Assembly (NCBI RefSeq): GCF_017592545.1
Contig: NZ_JAGFOA010000003.1
Coordinates: 105,544-169,543, forward strand
Source of the DNA: Microbacterium stercoris
GTDB taxonomy: Bacteria > Actinomycetota > Actinomycetes > Actinomycetales > Microbacteriaceae
Direction: 5' to 3'
DNA: 64,000 bases
Below, in pieces: positions 10,630 to 19,638 of this stretch. The position numbers and the translations under genes are program-made. Each line of letters opens with the position of its first letter. The stretch's first letter is position 1. A model generated the notes under the pieces. It was not told where the DNA came from. It searched no databases and was given only the letters and a program-made list of their open reading frames with translations.

Positions 10630-11583
10630 TCAGCCCCAGTTCGCGCCGCCGTCCTGCGAGCGGGCGTAGGTGCCACCGGCCCACACCGTGACGAGGCCGT
10701 CGCCGTCGCCGCTCATCGCCACCTCGCCGGGGGCGTACTGGGCCTCCAGGCAGGCGCCGGGCGCGCCCAGCGCGCCATCTGCGAGCGGTGCGACCTGCAC
10801 GCCGGCGCAGCCGTCGATGCCTGTCATGAGGGTCTTGAAGCCGTCGGGCGAGGCGGTCACCGTGAGCGCTCCCGCGGCCGCGACAGGCGTCGACCACGAA
10901 CCGGCGCCGTCGGTCGTCGTGACGACGGTGCCGTTGTTGCAGAGCGCGATCGCGGTGGTGTCCCAGAACGAGACGGTCAGCGCGGCGCAGGGCAGCGTGG
11001 CCTCCGTGCCCGCGGAGGTGAAGATGCGGTCCGCCTGGGCGGGGTCGAAGCGCCACGAGCCGCCGACGAAGTCAGCCGTCTCGGCCCAGTCGGCGCCCTC
11101 GCTGAACGACCACATGCCCGTGGGCGCGCACTCGCCGTTCAGGATGATCGCCTGGCCGACCTCGCCGGGAATCAGACGCAGGATCGCGGCGGGCGACGCC
11201 TCCGAGAGAGCGGAGGTCTGCCAGGTGGCACCGCCGTCGGTCGAGAACTCGGGCACCGGGGCGGCACCGCCGCAGGCGCCCATGGAGGTGCGCAGCAGGG
11301 TGCCGGTCGTCAACGCGGCGACGATGCGCGTCGGAGCCACCGCAGCGGGCGGCGCCGGCGCCTCGGTCGGCTCAGGGGTGGGGGTGGGCGTCGGCTCCGC
11401 CGCGGTGGCCGTGGGCTCCGGCGTCGAGGCGGCGGGCGGCTCGGTGGCGGGAGGCGTCGTCGCGCGGTTCTGGCTCAAGGCGAGCCACGACAGCACGGCC
11501 ACGATCACGGCGAGAAGCGCGACCGCGGTGATCTTCCCGATCCGGACCATGCGGCTGTCTCTCGAGCGCTGCCACCGGATCAT
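10630..11583 (-). CDS. Membrane-anchored Asp-box (BNR-like) repeat protein
   Basis: A 317-residue protein of unknown role. A short basic N-terminus precedes one membrane helix (about residues 16-35, ITAVALLAVIVAVLSWLAL), then a Pro/Thr/Glu-rich linker of about 45 residues (TPTPTPEPTEAPAPP), then a domain of about 230 residues. That domain holds STDGGATWQ, TTDGAGSWS and SQDGGANWG, three Asp-box motifs (SxDxGxxW) typical of sialidase-like and Ycf48-like propellers. Four or five Cys suggest disulphides outside the membrane. Its ATG overlaps the stop of the tyrosine phosphatase gene, so it belongs to the polysaccharide kinase/phosphatase operon. It may be a surface sensor, but that is inference. 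Confidence 0.75.
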   Translation of the reverse strand: MIRWQRSRDSRMVRIGKITAVALLAVIVAVLSWLALSQNRATTPPATEPPAASTPEPTATAAEPTPTPTPEPTEAPAPPAAVAPTRIVAALTTGTLLRTSMGACGGAAPVPEFSTDGGATWQTSALSEASPAAILRLIPGEVGQAIILNGECAPTGMWSFSEGADWAETADFVGGSWRFDPAQADRIFTSAGTEATLPCAALTVSFWDTTAIALCNNGTVVTTTDGAGSWSTPVAAAGALTVTASPDGFKTLMTGIDGCAGVQVAPLADGALGAPGACLEAQYAPGEVAMSGDGDGLVTVWAGGTYARSQDGGANWG

Positions 11584-12179
11584 CAGAGCCCTCCGGCTGC
11601 CTTGCGGAGCAGAGACACCGCCTGCTGCACCGCGGGGGTGAGCTGGGCGGTCGACTGAGCGTAGACGTCGTCCGACTGGCGGTAAGGATCGACGATGTTG
11701 TCGTCTTCGAGAGAGGCGGGCGGCGGCACCTCGCCGCGCGAGAAGCCGATCTCCTCGACCGCGAGGCGCATCCGGTCGGCCGGCGTCGCGCCGTCCTGCA
11801 CGGCCTGTGCGAGAGCGTCGTCGGTGATGTGCGACGCGATGCGACCGAACTCGCGCATCGTGAACGTCTTCGCCGAGGCGCGCGGCACCAGCTCGACGAT
11901 CGCGGCGCGGTGCTCGCGGGCCATCGGCAGGATCAGGTCGGCCTCGCGCACCATGTCGGCGGTGATCTGGCGCGCGCGGTGGGCTTCGGCGTCGACGATG
12001 CCGAGCGAGCGCGCGATCGCGAGCGACTGATCCGGCATGCCCCTGTCCACGAGCGCCCCGACGCCCGCGCTGTGCACCGTCACGCCGAGGTCGGCCAGAC
12101 CGTCGCGCAGCAGCAGGTGAGCGAGCGGCGACCGGCAGATGTTGCCGGTGCACACCGTCAGGATCGTGAAGTCAGCCAT
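11583..12179 (-). CDS. Low-molecular-weight protein tyrosine phosphatase (Wzb-like)
   Basis: Cytosolic phosphatase of 198 residues. The P-loop C10-T-G-N-I-C-R16-S is at the N-terminus and the general-acid Asp is in NIVDPYRQS, about residue 163. It is longer than the usual 145-160 residues because of extra helical sequence in the middle. In capsule loci such enzymes remove phosphate from the C-terminal Tyr cluster of the Wzc-type kinase. The kinase gene lies just upstream, with a 3-base gap, on the same strand, which supports that partner. Confidence 0.9.
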   Translation of the reverse strand: MADFTILTVCTGNICRSPLAHLLLRDGLADLGVTVHSAGVGALVDRGMPDQSLAIARSLGIVDAEAHRARQITADMVREADLILPMAREHRAAIVELVPRASAKTFTMREFGRIASHITDDALAQAVQDGATPADRMRLAVEEIGFSRGEVPPPASLEDDNIVDPYRQSDDVYAQSTAQLTPAVQQAVSLLRKAAGGL

Positions 12180-12182
12180 GTG

Positions 12183-13616
12183 TCACTTCCGGAACGACTT
12201 GCGCCGGGCCTGGTTCTCACCTTCGCGGCGGCTCTCGAGGTCGGCCTGATCGAGGCCCACGGTGCCGTAGCCGGTGTCGCCGTAGCCGTAGCTGTCCGGT
12301 CCCTTCGTGGGCAGCTTCGTCACGATCACACCGAGCAGGGTGGCGCCGGCGGTCTCGAGCGTGCGCACAGCCGCGCTGAGCGCCTGCTTCTTCGTCTGCG
12401 CGGCGGCGGCCGCCAGCAGCACGCCCTTGGTCTTCTTGCTCACGAGGGCGGCGTCGGTGACCAGCAGCAGCGGCGGCGCGTCGATGAGCACGTAGTCGAA
12501 GTGCTCGCTGAGCATGTCGAGCAGGTTGTCCATCGCGTCCGAGCCGAGAAGCTCAGAGGGGTTCGGCGGCACTTTGCCCGCGGGCAGCACGTACAGCTTG
12601 CTGCGGCCCCAGCGCTGCAGGGCGTCGACCAACTCGACCTTGCCGATGAGCACATCGGTGAGGCCCACGGCGCCCTCGATGCCCATGTACTGGTCGACCT
12701 TCGGCAGGCGCAGGTCGCCGTCGAGCAGGGCCACGCGGGCGCCGGTCTCGGCGAGCGAGATGGCGAGGTTCGCGGTGGTGGTCGACTTGCCCTCGGACGG
12801 ACCGGCCGACGAGACGACGAAAGCCTTCGAGCCCTCACCGACCTGCAGGAACTGCAGGTTGGTGCGCAGGGTGCGGAACGACTCGGCGCGCGGGTTTCGC
12901 GGATCGGCGTGGACGATCAGCGGGCGGGACGCGGCTTCGGGGTCGTACGCGATGGCACCGAGCAGCGGCTTCTCGGTGATCTGCTCGATGTCGTGCATCG
13001 AGTGGATGCGCGTGTCGAGGATGCTGCGCAGGATGGCGATACCGAGGCCGATCGCCAGGCCCAGGATGGCGCCGAGGGCCAGGTTCATAGGAACGCGAGG
13101 CGCGATTGGCGCGGTGGGGGTCGCCGCGGGCTGGACGATCGTCAGCGTGACGGGGCTCGAGCCTTCTGCTGCCGACGAGTTGAGCGCGGTCTGGGCGACC
13201 TCGCTCACGCTGCGGCCGACGGCGTTGGCGATGTCCGCGGCGGTCTGGGGATCGCGATCCGTCACATTGATGTCGAGCATCACAGTGTTGAGAGGAGAAG
13301 ACGCGGTGATGTGGCTGGCGAGCGCCCCGGCCGTGGTGTCGAGGCCCAGTTCTTCGATCACGGGGTCCAGCACGATCGCGGTCGGGACGATGCTCACGTA
13401 GCTCGTCACGATCTGCCGGGCGAAAGTCGACCCCTGGGTCAGATCTGCGGCACCGCCCGTCTCTGAACGAACGGAGACGAACAGCTGAGTGGAGGCCTGG
13501 TAGGTCGGAGCCGTCGCTAGAGAGGCAGCGGCGCCACCGCCGACACCGAGCAGCAGAGCCACGACGATGAGGATCCAGTTCTTGTGCAGAATCCGGATGT
13601 AGTCCTGTAGGTCCAC
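12183..13616 (-). CDS. Wzz/BY-kinase polysaccharide co-polymerase
   Basis: Single-chain chain-length determinant and tyrosine autokinase, 477 residues. A Wzz domain is framed by membrane helices at about 14-34 and 177-198. The cytoplasmic kinase domain has Walker A SAGPSEGKST (270-279), Walker A' LLDGDLR (297-303) and Walker B YVLIDAPP near 375. The Tyr cluster at the end (DSYGYGDTGYG) is the expected autophosphorylation site. It starts with GTG behind a good AAGGAG. It probably controls polymer length and export together with Wzy and Wzx encoded further along. It is divergent from the PglF-type dehydratase gene. Confidence 0.94.
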   Translation of the reverse strand: MDLQDYIRILHKNWILIVVALLLGVGGGAAASLATAPTYQASTQLFVSVRSETGGAADLTQGSTFARQIVTSYVSIVPTAIVLDPVIEELGLDTTAGALASHITASSPLNTVMLDINVTDRDPQTAADIANAVGRSVSEVAQTALNSSAAEGSSPVTLTIVQPAATPTAPIAPRVPMNLALGAILGLAIGLGIAILRSILDTRIHSMHDIEQITEKPLLGAIAYDPEAASRPLIVHADPRNPRAESFRTLRTNLQFLQVGEGSKAFVVSSAGPSEGKSTTTANLAISLAETGARVALLDGDLRLPKVDQYMGIEGAVGLTDVLIGKVELVDALQRWGRSKLYVLPAGKVPPNPSELLGSDAMDNLLDMLSEHFDYVLIDAPPLLLVTDAALVSKKTKGVLLAAAAAQTKKQALSAAVRTLETAGATLLGVIVTKLPTKGPDSYGYGDTGYGTVGLDQADLESRREGENQARRKSFRK

Positions 13617-13706
13617 GCACTCTCCTTGCTCGGTTGAACCTCGCTATCTTTTCACAGCCCACCAGCCACATCTGGCGCGCGGCTATGTGCCCGTCTCATA
13701 GAACGG

Positions 13707-13726
13707 CCTGGGCAGGTATGCCCGGG
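13707..13726. promoter_or_regulatory. Hairpin in divergent promoter region
   Basis: An 8-bp inverted repeat (CCTGGGCA/TGCCCGGG, one wobble) with a GGTA loop lies midway in the 196-base gap between the BY-kinase and dehydratase genes. It could be an operator shared by both promoters. No regulator can be named. Confidence 0.3.
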
Positions 13727-13812
13727 TTTGTAGGGCTCAGTGACCTGGAAGCCGCGTTTTGGTGTGGAAGACTAAGGAAATCCAAGACCCACGAGCTGTT
13801 GGGGGCGACAGC

Positions 13813-15702
13813 ATGGCGCGTGTAGACGTGTATACAGGCAAAGGCGCAGAGGCGTCGACGCCCGAGTCGATCCTGTTCTCCGGGTCTGCGCAGGCAGCGC
13901 AGCAGCGCCGTCGCGTAGTTGCCGCGATCGTTGATGCCCTGGCCTGGGTGATCGGTGTGGTTCTCGCGGTTGCCTTGCGATTCGAGTTCCAGATGGACGC
14001 TCGCGGCTGGGCCGCGACGCTCGGTCTCGGCGCTCTGGCCGGCGCGGCGCAGATCATCATCGGCTTCCTGACCGCTCTCTATCAGGGACGACACACCTAC
14101 GGGTCGTTCGAAGAAGTGCGTGCGCTGAGCGCGATCGTGGTCGCTCAGACGGTTGTCCTCACTCTGCTCACAGTGCTCTTCGGAACGGCACTGGGCCTGC
14201 CGCGTGGCACTCCTCTTCTCGCAGCACCCATGGTTCTGCTGGCGATGTTCGGTGTCCGGTACAGCGCGCGCCTCTACCTGGAGAATCGTCGCCGCCCGGA
14301 CGAGACCGCTGAGCCGACCCTCGTGGTGGGCGCGGGGTTCGTCGCGGACAAGCTCCTCAGCATGATCACGACGGATCCGCTTTCACCGATCCGCCCCGTC
14401 GGCATCCTCGATGACGACCCGGCGAAGAAGAAGCTCCATCTGCGAGGCGTGCCCGTGGTCGGTCGCACCAGCGACATCGCCGATGCCGCCGCGCAGACGG
14501 GCGCCACCACGCTCGCGATCGCGATCGGCAAGGCCGACAGCACCCTTCTGCGTGAGCTGAACGACCGGGGCCGAAAGGCCGGCCTCCGAGTGGTGGTCAC
14601 TCCTCCGCTGAACCAGATGATGACGGGCGAGCAGTCGGCCTCCGACATCCGCGACATCTCGATCGAAGACCTCATCGGCCGCCATCCTGTCGACACCAAC
14701 GTCGAGCTCGTCGCCGGCTACATCACGGGCAAGCGCGTACTGGTCACGGGCGCGGGCGGATCGATCGGATCCGAGCTGTGCCGTCAGCTGGCCAAGTACG
14801 GTCCGAGCGAGCTCATGATGCTCGACCGCGACGAGACCGGTCTGCAGCTCGCCCAGCTCGGCACCGCCGGGCACGGCCTGCTCGACACGAAGGACGTCAT
14901 CCTCGCCGACATCCGCGATGTCGATGTGCTGACCGGCATCTTCGAAGACCGTCGGCCCGAGGTGGTGTTCCACGCCGCGGCGCTGAAGCACCTTCCGATG
15001 CTCGAGCAGTATCCGGATGAGGCGTGGAAGACGAACGTGCTCGGCACGCTGAACGTCATCAACGCTGCCCGTGCCGCGGGGGTCACGACCTTCGTGAACG
15101 TCTCGACCGACAAGGCCGCGAACCCCACGAGTGTGCTCGGGCACTCCAAGCGCGTCGCCGAGAAGCTCACCGCGTGGGCGGGCGAGGAGACCGGCATGCG
15201 CTACCTCTCGGTGCGCTTCGGCAACGTCATCGGCAGCCGAGGCTCGATGCTGCCGACGTTCCAGAAGCTCATCAGCGAGGGCAAGGCGCTCACGGTGACG
15301 CACCCCGAGGCCACGCGCTACTTCATGACCATCCCCGAGGCCTGCCAGCTCGTCATCCAGGCGGGTGGCATCGGCCGCGCCGGCGAGGTGCTCATCCTCG
15401 ACATGGGCGAGCCCGTCTCGATCCTCGAGGTCGCCGAGCGCATGATCGCCATGTCGGGTAAGAACATCGAGATCGTCTTCACGGGCCTGCGCAACGGCGA
15501 GAAGCTGCACGAAGAGCTGGTCGGCGCGCGCGAGAACCTCGAGCGCCCCTTCCACCCCAAGGTGTCGCACACTCGCGCGGATGTCATCACGCCCGAGCGC
15601 CTCGATTACCAGGGCTGGATGGACCGGATGTTCGCCGCACCCCGCGACAACGACACGTCGGTGTTCGTCTCGATCCCGACCGGGAAATCGCTCACCGCCT
15701 GA
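13813..15702 (+). CDS. Membrane nucleotide-sugar 4,6-dehydratase (PglF/WbpM type)
   Basis: Long-form dehydratase of 629 residues that probably turns UDP-GlcNAc into the 4-keto-6-deoxy sugar. About four membrane helices fill residues 35-150 (VVAAIVDALAWVIGVVLAVAL and others). A first Rossmann-like domain follows (LVVGAGFVADKLL, 170-290), then the catalytic SDR domain from about residue 305 (VLVTGAGGSIGSELC, HAAALKHLPMLE, VSTDKAANPTSVLGHSK). The usual SDR Tyr of YxxxK is absent, as in this dehydratase group. The ATG chosen follows a G-rich stretch; a GTG 54 bases upstream is less likely. It lies next to a PglC-size transferase and a PglE-type aminotransferase, pointing to a 4-amino-sugar route. 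Confidence 0.9.
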   Translation: MARVDVYTGKGAEASTPESILFSGSAQAAQQRRRVVAAIVDALAWVIGVVLAVALRFEFQMDARGWAATLGLGALAGAAQIIIGFLTALYQGRHTYGSFEEVRALSAIVVAQTVVLTLLTVLFGTALGLPRGTPLLAAPMVLLAMFGVRYSARLYLENRRRPDETAEPTLVVGAGFVADKLLSMITTDPLSPIRPVGILDDDPAKKKLHLRGVPVVGRTSDIADAAAQTGATTLAIAIGKADSTLLRELNDRGRKAGLRVVVTPPLNQMMTGEQSASDIRDISIEDLIGRHPVDTNVELVAGYITGKRVLVTGAGGSIGSELCRQLAKYGPSELMMLDRDETGLQLAQLGTAGHGLLDTKDVILADIRDVDVLTGIFEDRRPEVVFHAAALKHLPMLEQYPDEAWKTNVLGTLNVINAARAAGVTTFVNVSTDKAANPTSVLGHSKRVAEKLTAWAGEETGMRYLSVRFGNVIGSRGSMLPTFQKLISEGKALTVTHPEATRYFMTIPEACQLVIQAGGIGRAGEVLILDMGEPVSILEVAERMIAMSGKNIEIVFTGLRNGEKLHEELVGARENLERPFHPKVSHTRADVITPERLDYQGWMDRMFAAPRDNDTSVFVSIPTGKSLTA

Positions 15703-15757
15703 ACGCGCCAGAAGAGAGGACGCGGCTCGTAGAGTGGCGCCCCTTCGCAGCGATCCG

Positions 15758-16363
15758 TCAGGGGCGAACGATCTTCTTGAGCGTCTGCAGCACGATCTTC
15801 ACGTCGCCGAACATCGACCGGCTGCGTACGTACTCGGCGTACTTGGCCGTCTTCAGCGGCAGCAGTTCCTCGATATACAGCCGTTCGGGGTCCTCTGCGG
15901 CACCCAGGAGTTCCGACTCGCTGCGCAGGATGACGGTGGCAGGGTCGGTGATGCCCGGGCGAACGGACAGGATCTCACGCCGCAGGTCTGCTGGCCATCT
16001 GTCAACGTAGTGCGGGACCTCAGGGCGAGGTCCGACGATGCTCATCTCGCCCCGCACGACATCCCACAGCTGCGGCAACTCGTCGATCTTGCTCGCACGA
16101 AGGAATCGACCGACGCGGGTGACCCGGGGATCACCGGAGGAGGTGATCGCGAGACCGACTCCGTCCGTCCGCATGGAGCGGAACTTATGAATCTCGAACG
16201 TGCGGCCGCGCAGGCCTACGCGTTGCTGGCGGAACAGAGCGGGCCCCGGCGAATCGAGTTTCACGGCGACCGCGATGGCTCCCAGAACGGGACTCAGAAC
16301 GACGAGCGCGCTACCGGCGATGAGGACGTCGCGCACGCGGAAGGGCAGCTCACGAAGGGTCAT
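15758..16363 (-). CDS. Initiating phosphosugar transferase (PglC-size)
   Basis: Monotopic phosphoglycosyl transferase, 201 residues, of the smallest PglC form. It moves a sugar phosphate from a UDP-sugar to undecaprenyl phosphate and so starts repeat-unit assembly. The membrane re-entrant helix is at about 9-33 ([19 protein letters not shown]). [11 protein letters not shown] and [12 protein letters not shown] follow, and the catalytic Asp-Glu pair is in [12 protein letters not shown], followed by [11 protein letters not shown]. The ATG overlaps the upstream GT4-GNAT stop (ATGA). It is the last gene of a minus-strand operon with the aminotransferase and the fusion. Confidence 0.93.
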   Translation of the reverse strand: MTLRELPFRVRDVLIAGSALVVLSPVLGAIAVAVKLDSPGPALFRQQRVGLRGRTFEIHKFRSMRTDGVGLAITSSGDPRVTRVGRFLRASKIDELPQLWDVVRGEMSIVGPRPEVPHYVDRWPADLRREILSVRPGITDPATVILRSESELLGAAEDPERLYIEELLPLKTAKYAEYVRSRSMFGDVKIVLQTLKKIVRP

Positions 16364-18255
16364 CGCGCGGCATCCTTCGGCGTCTCATCGAGCTGTCGGG
16401 CGTAGCGGTTGAGCACACGCCCCTCAGGGGTCGTCACCGTGTCGCGCAACACCCAGCCGTTGCGCACATAGAAGCTGTTCACCGCTTCGTTCTCGTGTGC
16501 ATCGGTGAGAAGGTACGCCGACGTGGCACCCAGTTCACGTGCGCGGGCCGCCCACGCCGACAGCAAGCGGCTTCCGACGCCGCCGGCGCGGGCCTCCGGG
16601 TCGACACAGATCGAACTGAGCAGCGCCCCATCTGACCCGCTCGGGGTGTCGCCACGGTAACGGATGGCACGAAGAAGCCGTGGGATCGCCGCGGGTCGGC
16701 GGAGAGCTGCACCTGCGGCCGCGAGCCCGAAGCCGAGCAGCCGCCGCCGCAGCAAGCGGCCGAAGAAACCCTCGGGTTCTGTGGATCCGACGACCACACC
16801 GATCGGCTCGCCACGGTGGTCACGCTCGACAGCGACGACTGCGGTCGGGTCGTTGACGTAGCCCCGATAGAACTGCACGAGGAATGACTCGCCGAGCTGC
16901 GAGAGGAAGAAGTCAGGGAACGCGCGGCGGTGCAGGCGTGCGAGCGCGCGAGCGTCAGAGTGCTTGATGCTCTCGCCGAGGCGGGATGCCTCCGAGGTGG
17001 GTCGTAGACGACGGTTCCACGGGCGCTTCGCGCCAGCAATGCGGGAAAGAAGCGCCTCGGCGGTGTCCGTCGTGCGCGCGACCGAGAATCGCTCGTCGTA
17101 CGCCTGGCGGGATCTCTGACCGAGCTCTGCGAGTACCGGCCGTCCGGAGGACACTGCGCGTCGGATCGCATCAGCGATGCTCTCCACGTCTCCCGGAGCG
17201 GCGGTGAAGCCGCTCGCGGCGGTGATGACGTCAGCCACGTCTCCCTCGGCGGCCACAAGGGCCGCAGTTCCGCTCGCGAGGATGGCCTGCGTCTTGCTTG
17301 GCATCGTCGCGTTGCTGAGGGGATGCGAAGCGAGACTGATGTACGCGAGGTCGGCGGTGGCGTAGAGGTCCGTCATCTCGGTGTGCGAAAGGCGGCCGAG
17401 GAAACGGACGTTGGTGACGCCGAGCTCGGACGCTCGAGCGCGCAGCGCTTCCTCATGCGTGCCCGAGCCGGCGAGGAGCACGAGGAAGTCCTCATCGGCC
17501 ACGCGCGCGGCCGCGTCGATGAGCGTGTCGAGGCCCTGCGCTTCGCCCAATGCGCCGGCATAGACGAGAACCGTCGTCGAGTCCGAAATGCCGTAGCTCC
17601 CGCGGCGCGAGACGCCGCCTGAATGGAAGATCTGCTCATCCGCCGGCTTGGGGATGAAGTGGAGACGCCGTGAATCGACTCCACGATCGGCCAGGATGGC
17701 GCCGACACTCGGCGAGATGTAGGTGACGGCGTCGGCTGACCGGTACATCGCATTGCACCAGGCATTCAGAACACGTCCGCCCAGGCGCACCAGTGCACCG
17801 GCTCCGCTCAACCCGGAGACGAGCACGGTGTCAGGCCACAGGTCGGCCACCTCGCATACGGTGGGCGTTCCCCGCCCCAGCTGCTGCGCCCACATGGGGA
17901 AAGCGAGAGTGATGGGCGAGTAGTTCACCCACACCACGTCGAGCTTCGGGAGGCGCGGAACGCCGATTGCGGCGGAGCTGACTCCGAACGACAGATAGTT
18001 CAGGATGCGCCGGATCGAAGACCGATCGTGGTTCATATAGAGAGGAACCCGGGTGACGTGCACTCCGTCGATGACCTCACGCATGAGCACGCGCTGCTTA
18101 TACGGCGGCTGGATCCGGCCCGAGGGGTAATTGGGGAACCCCGTCAGTACGTGGACTTCGTGCCCACGGGCCGCCAACTCGCGTGCGAGCACTCCCATAA
18201 GTCGCGCAGGGCCGGGTTCGGGGTCGTACCACTGCGTGAAGATGCCGATGCGCAT
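16360..18255 (-). CDS. GT4 glycosyltransferase fused to GNAT acetyltransferase
   Basis: Protein of 631 residues with two enzymes in one frame. Residues 1 to about 410 are a GT-B family 4 transferase: TQWYDPEPGPARLMG start, HVLTGFPNYPSG, VLVYAGALGEAQGLDTLI, and the donor site PSKTQAILASGTAALV. Residues about 430-631 are a GNAT acyltransferase: AVVAVERDHRGEPIGVVVG, then LLSSICVDPEARAGGVGSRLLSA with the acetyl-CoA loop (V/I-x-P-x-x-R-x-x-G-x-G/A), ending VNSFYVRNGW. The pairing fits a glycosyltransferase and an N-acyltransferase acting on the same amino sugar in PglD or WecD fashion, but the acceptor is unknown. No frameshift or internal stop separates the domains. Confidence 0.9.
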   Translation of the reverse strand: MRIGIFTQWYDPEPGPARLMGVLARELAARGHEVHVLTGFPNYPSGRIQPPYKQRVLMREVIDGVHVTRVPLYMNHDRSSIRRILNYLSFGVSSAAIGVPRLPKLDVVWVNYSPITLAFPMWAQQLGRGTPTVCEVADLWPDTVLVSGLSGAGALVRLGGRVLNAWCNAMYRSADAVTYISPSVGAILADRGVDSRRLHFIPKPADEQIFHSGGVSRRGSYGISDSTTVLVYAGALGEAQGLDTLIDAAARVADEDFLVLLAGSGTHEEALRARASELGVTNVRFLGRLSHTEMTDLYATADLAYISLASHPLSNATMPSKTQAILASGTAALVAAEGDVADVITAASGFTAAPGDVESIADAIRRAVSSGRPVLAELGQRSRQAYDERFSVARTTDTAEALLSRIAGAKRPWNRRLRPTSEASRLGESIKHSDARALARLHRRAFPDFFLSQLGESFLVQFYRGYVNDPTAVVAVERDHRGEPIGVVVGSTEPEGFFGRLLRRRLLGFGLAAAGAALRRPAAIPRLLRAIRYRGDTPSGSDGALLSSICVDPEARAGGVGSRLLSAWAARARELGATSAYLLTDAHENEAVNSFYVRNGWVLRDTVTTPEGRVLNRYARQLDETPKDAAR

Positions 18256-18266
18256 AGTGAGCCGAT

Positions 18267-19442
18267 TCAGTCTGCGTCTGCGCCGAGAAGCTCGCGCAGG
18301 GCTCCGATGACCTGGGAGACCTGGGCATCCGTCATCGAGGAGAAGAACGGAAGGCTGAATGCACGCGCGAACGCATCGGTCGCGACCGGGAAGTCTCCGG
18401 GCGCCAGATCATACGTGTCCCGCCAGTACGGGTGAAGGTGCAAGGGGATGAAGTGCACGCTGGTGGACACACCCCGAGCCGCGAGCTGCTCGATGATCTC
18501 GTCTCGGCCGAGCGGGGACGCATCAGTGGTTCGAACGACGAACAGGTGATGAGCGTGACCCGTCGGGTCGTCGACCCGCACGGGCAGGGAAAGTGGCAGG
18601 TCCGCGAGTTCGGCGTGGTAGCGCTCGGCGATCGCCCGACGGTTCGAGCGCATCTCTTCGGCGCGGCTCAGCTGCACACGGCCCATCGCCGCTGCCATGT
18701 CGGTCATGTTGTATTTGAAACCGGGCGCGACGACTTCGTACTGCCATGCCGGTTGGCGCGAGGCGTACCGATTGAAGACGTCGCGACTGATTCCGTGCAG
18801 GCGCATGGTTCGCGCGCGGCGGGCCAGGTCGGCGTCACGGGTGACGAGCATGCCGCCCTCGCCGGTGGCGATGGTCTTGGTCGCGTAGAAGGAGAACACG
18901 ATCGCGCGGCTGGCGCTGTCACCGACGAACCTGCCCGCATCCTGCACGGGAAACGCGTGAGCGGCGTCCTCGATGACATCGATTCTCTGGGCCGACGCGA
19001 ACTCGGCGAGAGCAGCGGTCCCGATCGGTACCCCGGCGAAATGCACGGGGATGATGGCCTTCGTGCGGGGTGTGACGAGAGCGGCGGCCGCATCCAGATC
19101 GATGTTGAGGGTGTCCGGGAGCACATCGACGAACACCGGGGTCGCGCCGACATAGCGCACGACCTCCGCGGTCGCGGTGAACGTCCATGTCGGGACGAGC
19201 ACCTCATCGCCAGGGCCGAGACCGAGCGCCTCGACGGCGAGGTGAAGTCCCGCCGTCGCCGAGTTGACGGCCACGGCGTGAAGGTCCTCGGCGCCGAGGT
19301 ACTCCGTGAACTCGCGTTCGAACGCGGCTGCGTTCGGACCTGTCGTGAGCCAGCCTGACCGGACCGTCTCAGCCACGGCTTGCACTTCGGCTTCGGTGAT
19401 GTCTGGGATCGCGAAGGGGATGAAGTCGTGTCCTGCAGACAT
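18267..19442 (-). CDS. DegT/DnrJ-type sugar aminotransferase (PglE-like)
   Basis: PLP enzyme of 391 residues that should aminate a nucleotide keto sugar. The PLP Lys is K189 in SFYATKTIATGEGG; DVIEDAAHAF holds the Asp that binds the pyridine nitrogen, and AVNSATAGLHLA is the phosphate site. It is the first gene of a minus operon followed, after an 11-base gap, by the GT4-GNAT fusion and the PglC-size transferase. With the PglF-type dehydratase it could make a UDP-4-amino-4,6-dideoxy sugar. The true substrate is inferred from neighbours only. Confidence 0.9.
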   Translation of the reverse strand: MSAGHDFIPFAIPDITEAEVQAVAETVRSGWLTTGPNAAAFEREFTEYLGAEDLHAVAVNSATAGLHLAVEALGLGPGDEVLVPTWTFTATAEVVRYVGATPVFVDVLPDTLNIDLDAAAALVTPRTKAIIPVHFAGVPIGTAALAEFASAQRIDVIEDAAHAFPVQDAGRFVGDSASRAIVFSFYATKTIATGEGGMLVTRDADLARRARTMRLHGISRDVFNRYASRQPAWQYEVVAPGFKYNMTDMAAAMGRVQLSRAEEMRSNRRAIAERYHAELADLPLSLPVRVDDPTGHAHHLFVVRTTDASPLGRDEIIEQLAARGVSTSVHFIPLHLHPYWRDTYDLAPGDFPVATDAFARAFSLPFFSSMTDAQVSQVIGALRELLGADAD

Positions 19443-19638
19443 GGTGCAACCGTCCCTGGGTTGAGTCGCTGGTCACATGCGGCTGAGCGCGCATGGAGGC
19501 TCTGGGTGGATACGCCCTACCCGGCCTCTGGCCACCGCGTTCGGGGGCGTGGCCAGGCTATCATCGCAGTCGTGCCCTTCCCGGGGCAGCGACCCACGCG
19601 CGTTACCGCACTCACGTACGGCATTCGAAGGTGACATC

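Noticed and set aside
15730..15767. Hairpin CGCCCCT/AGGGGCG as terminator of the convergent dehydratase and sugar transferase genes
   Set aside because: The stem is only seven bases and overlaps the stop codon of the minus-strand gene; too weak to call.
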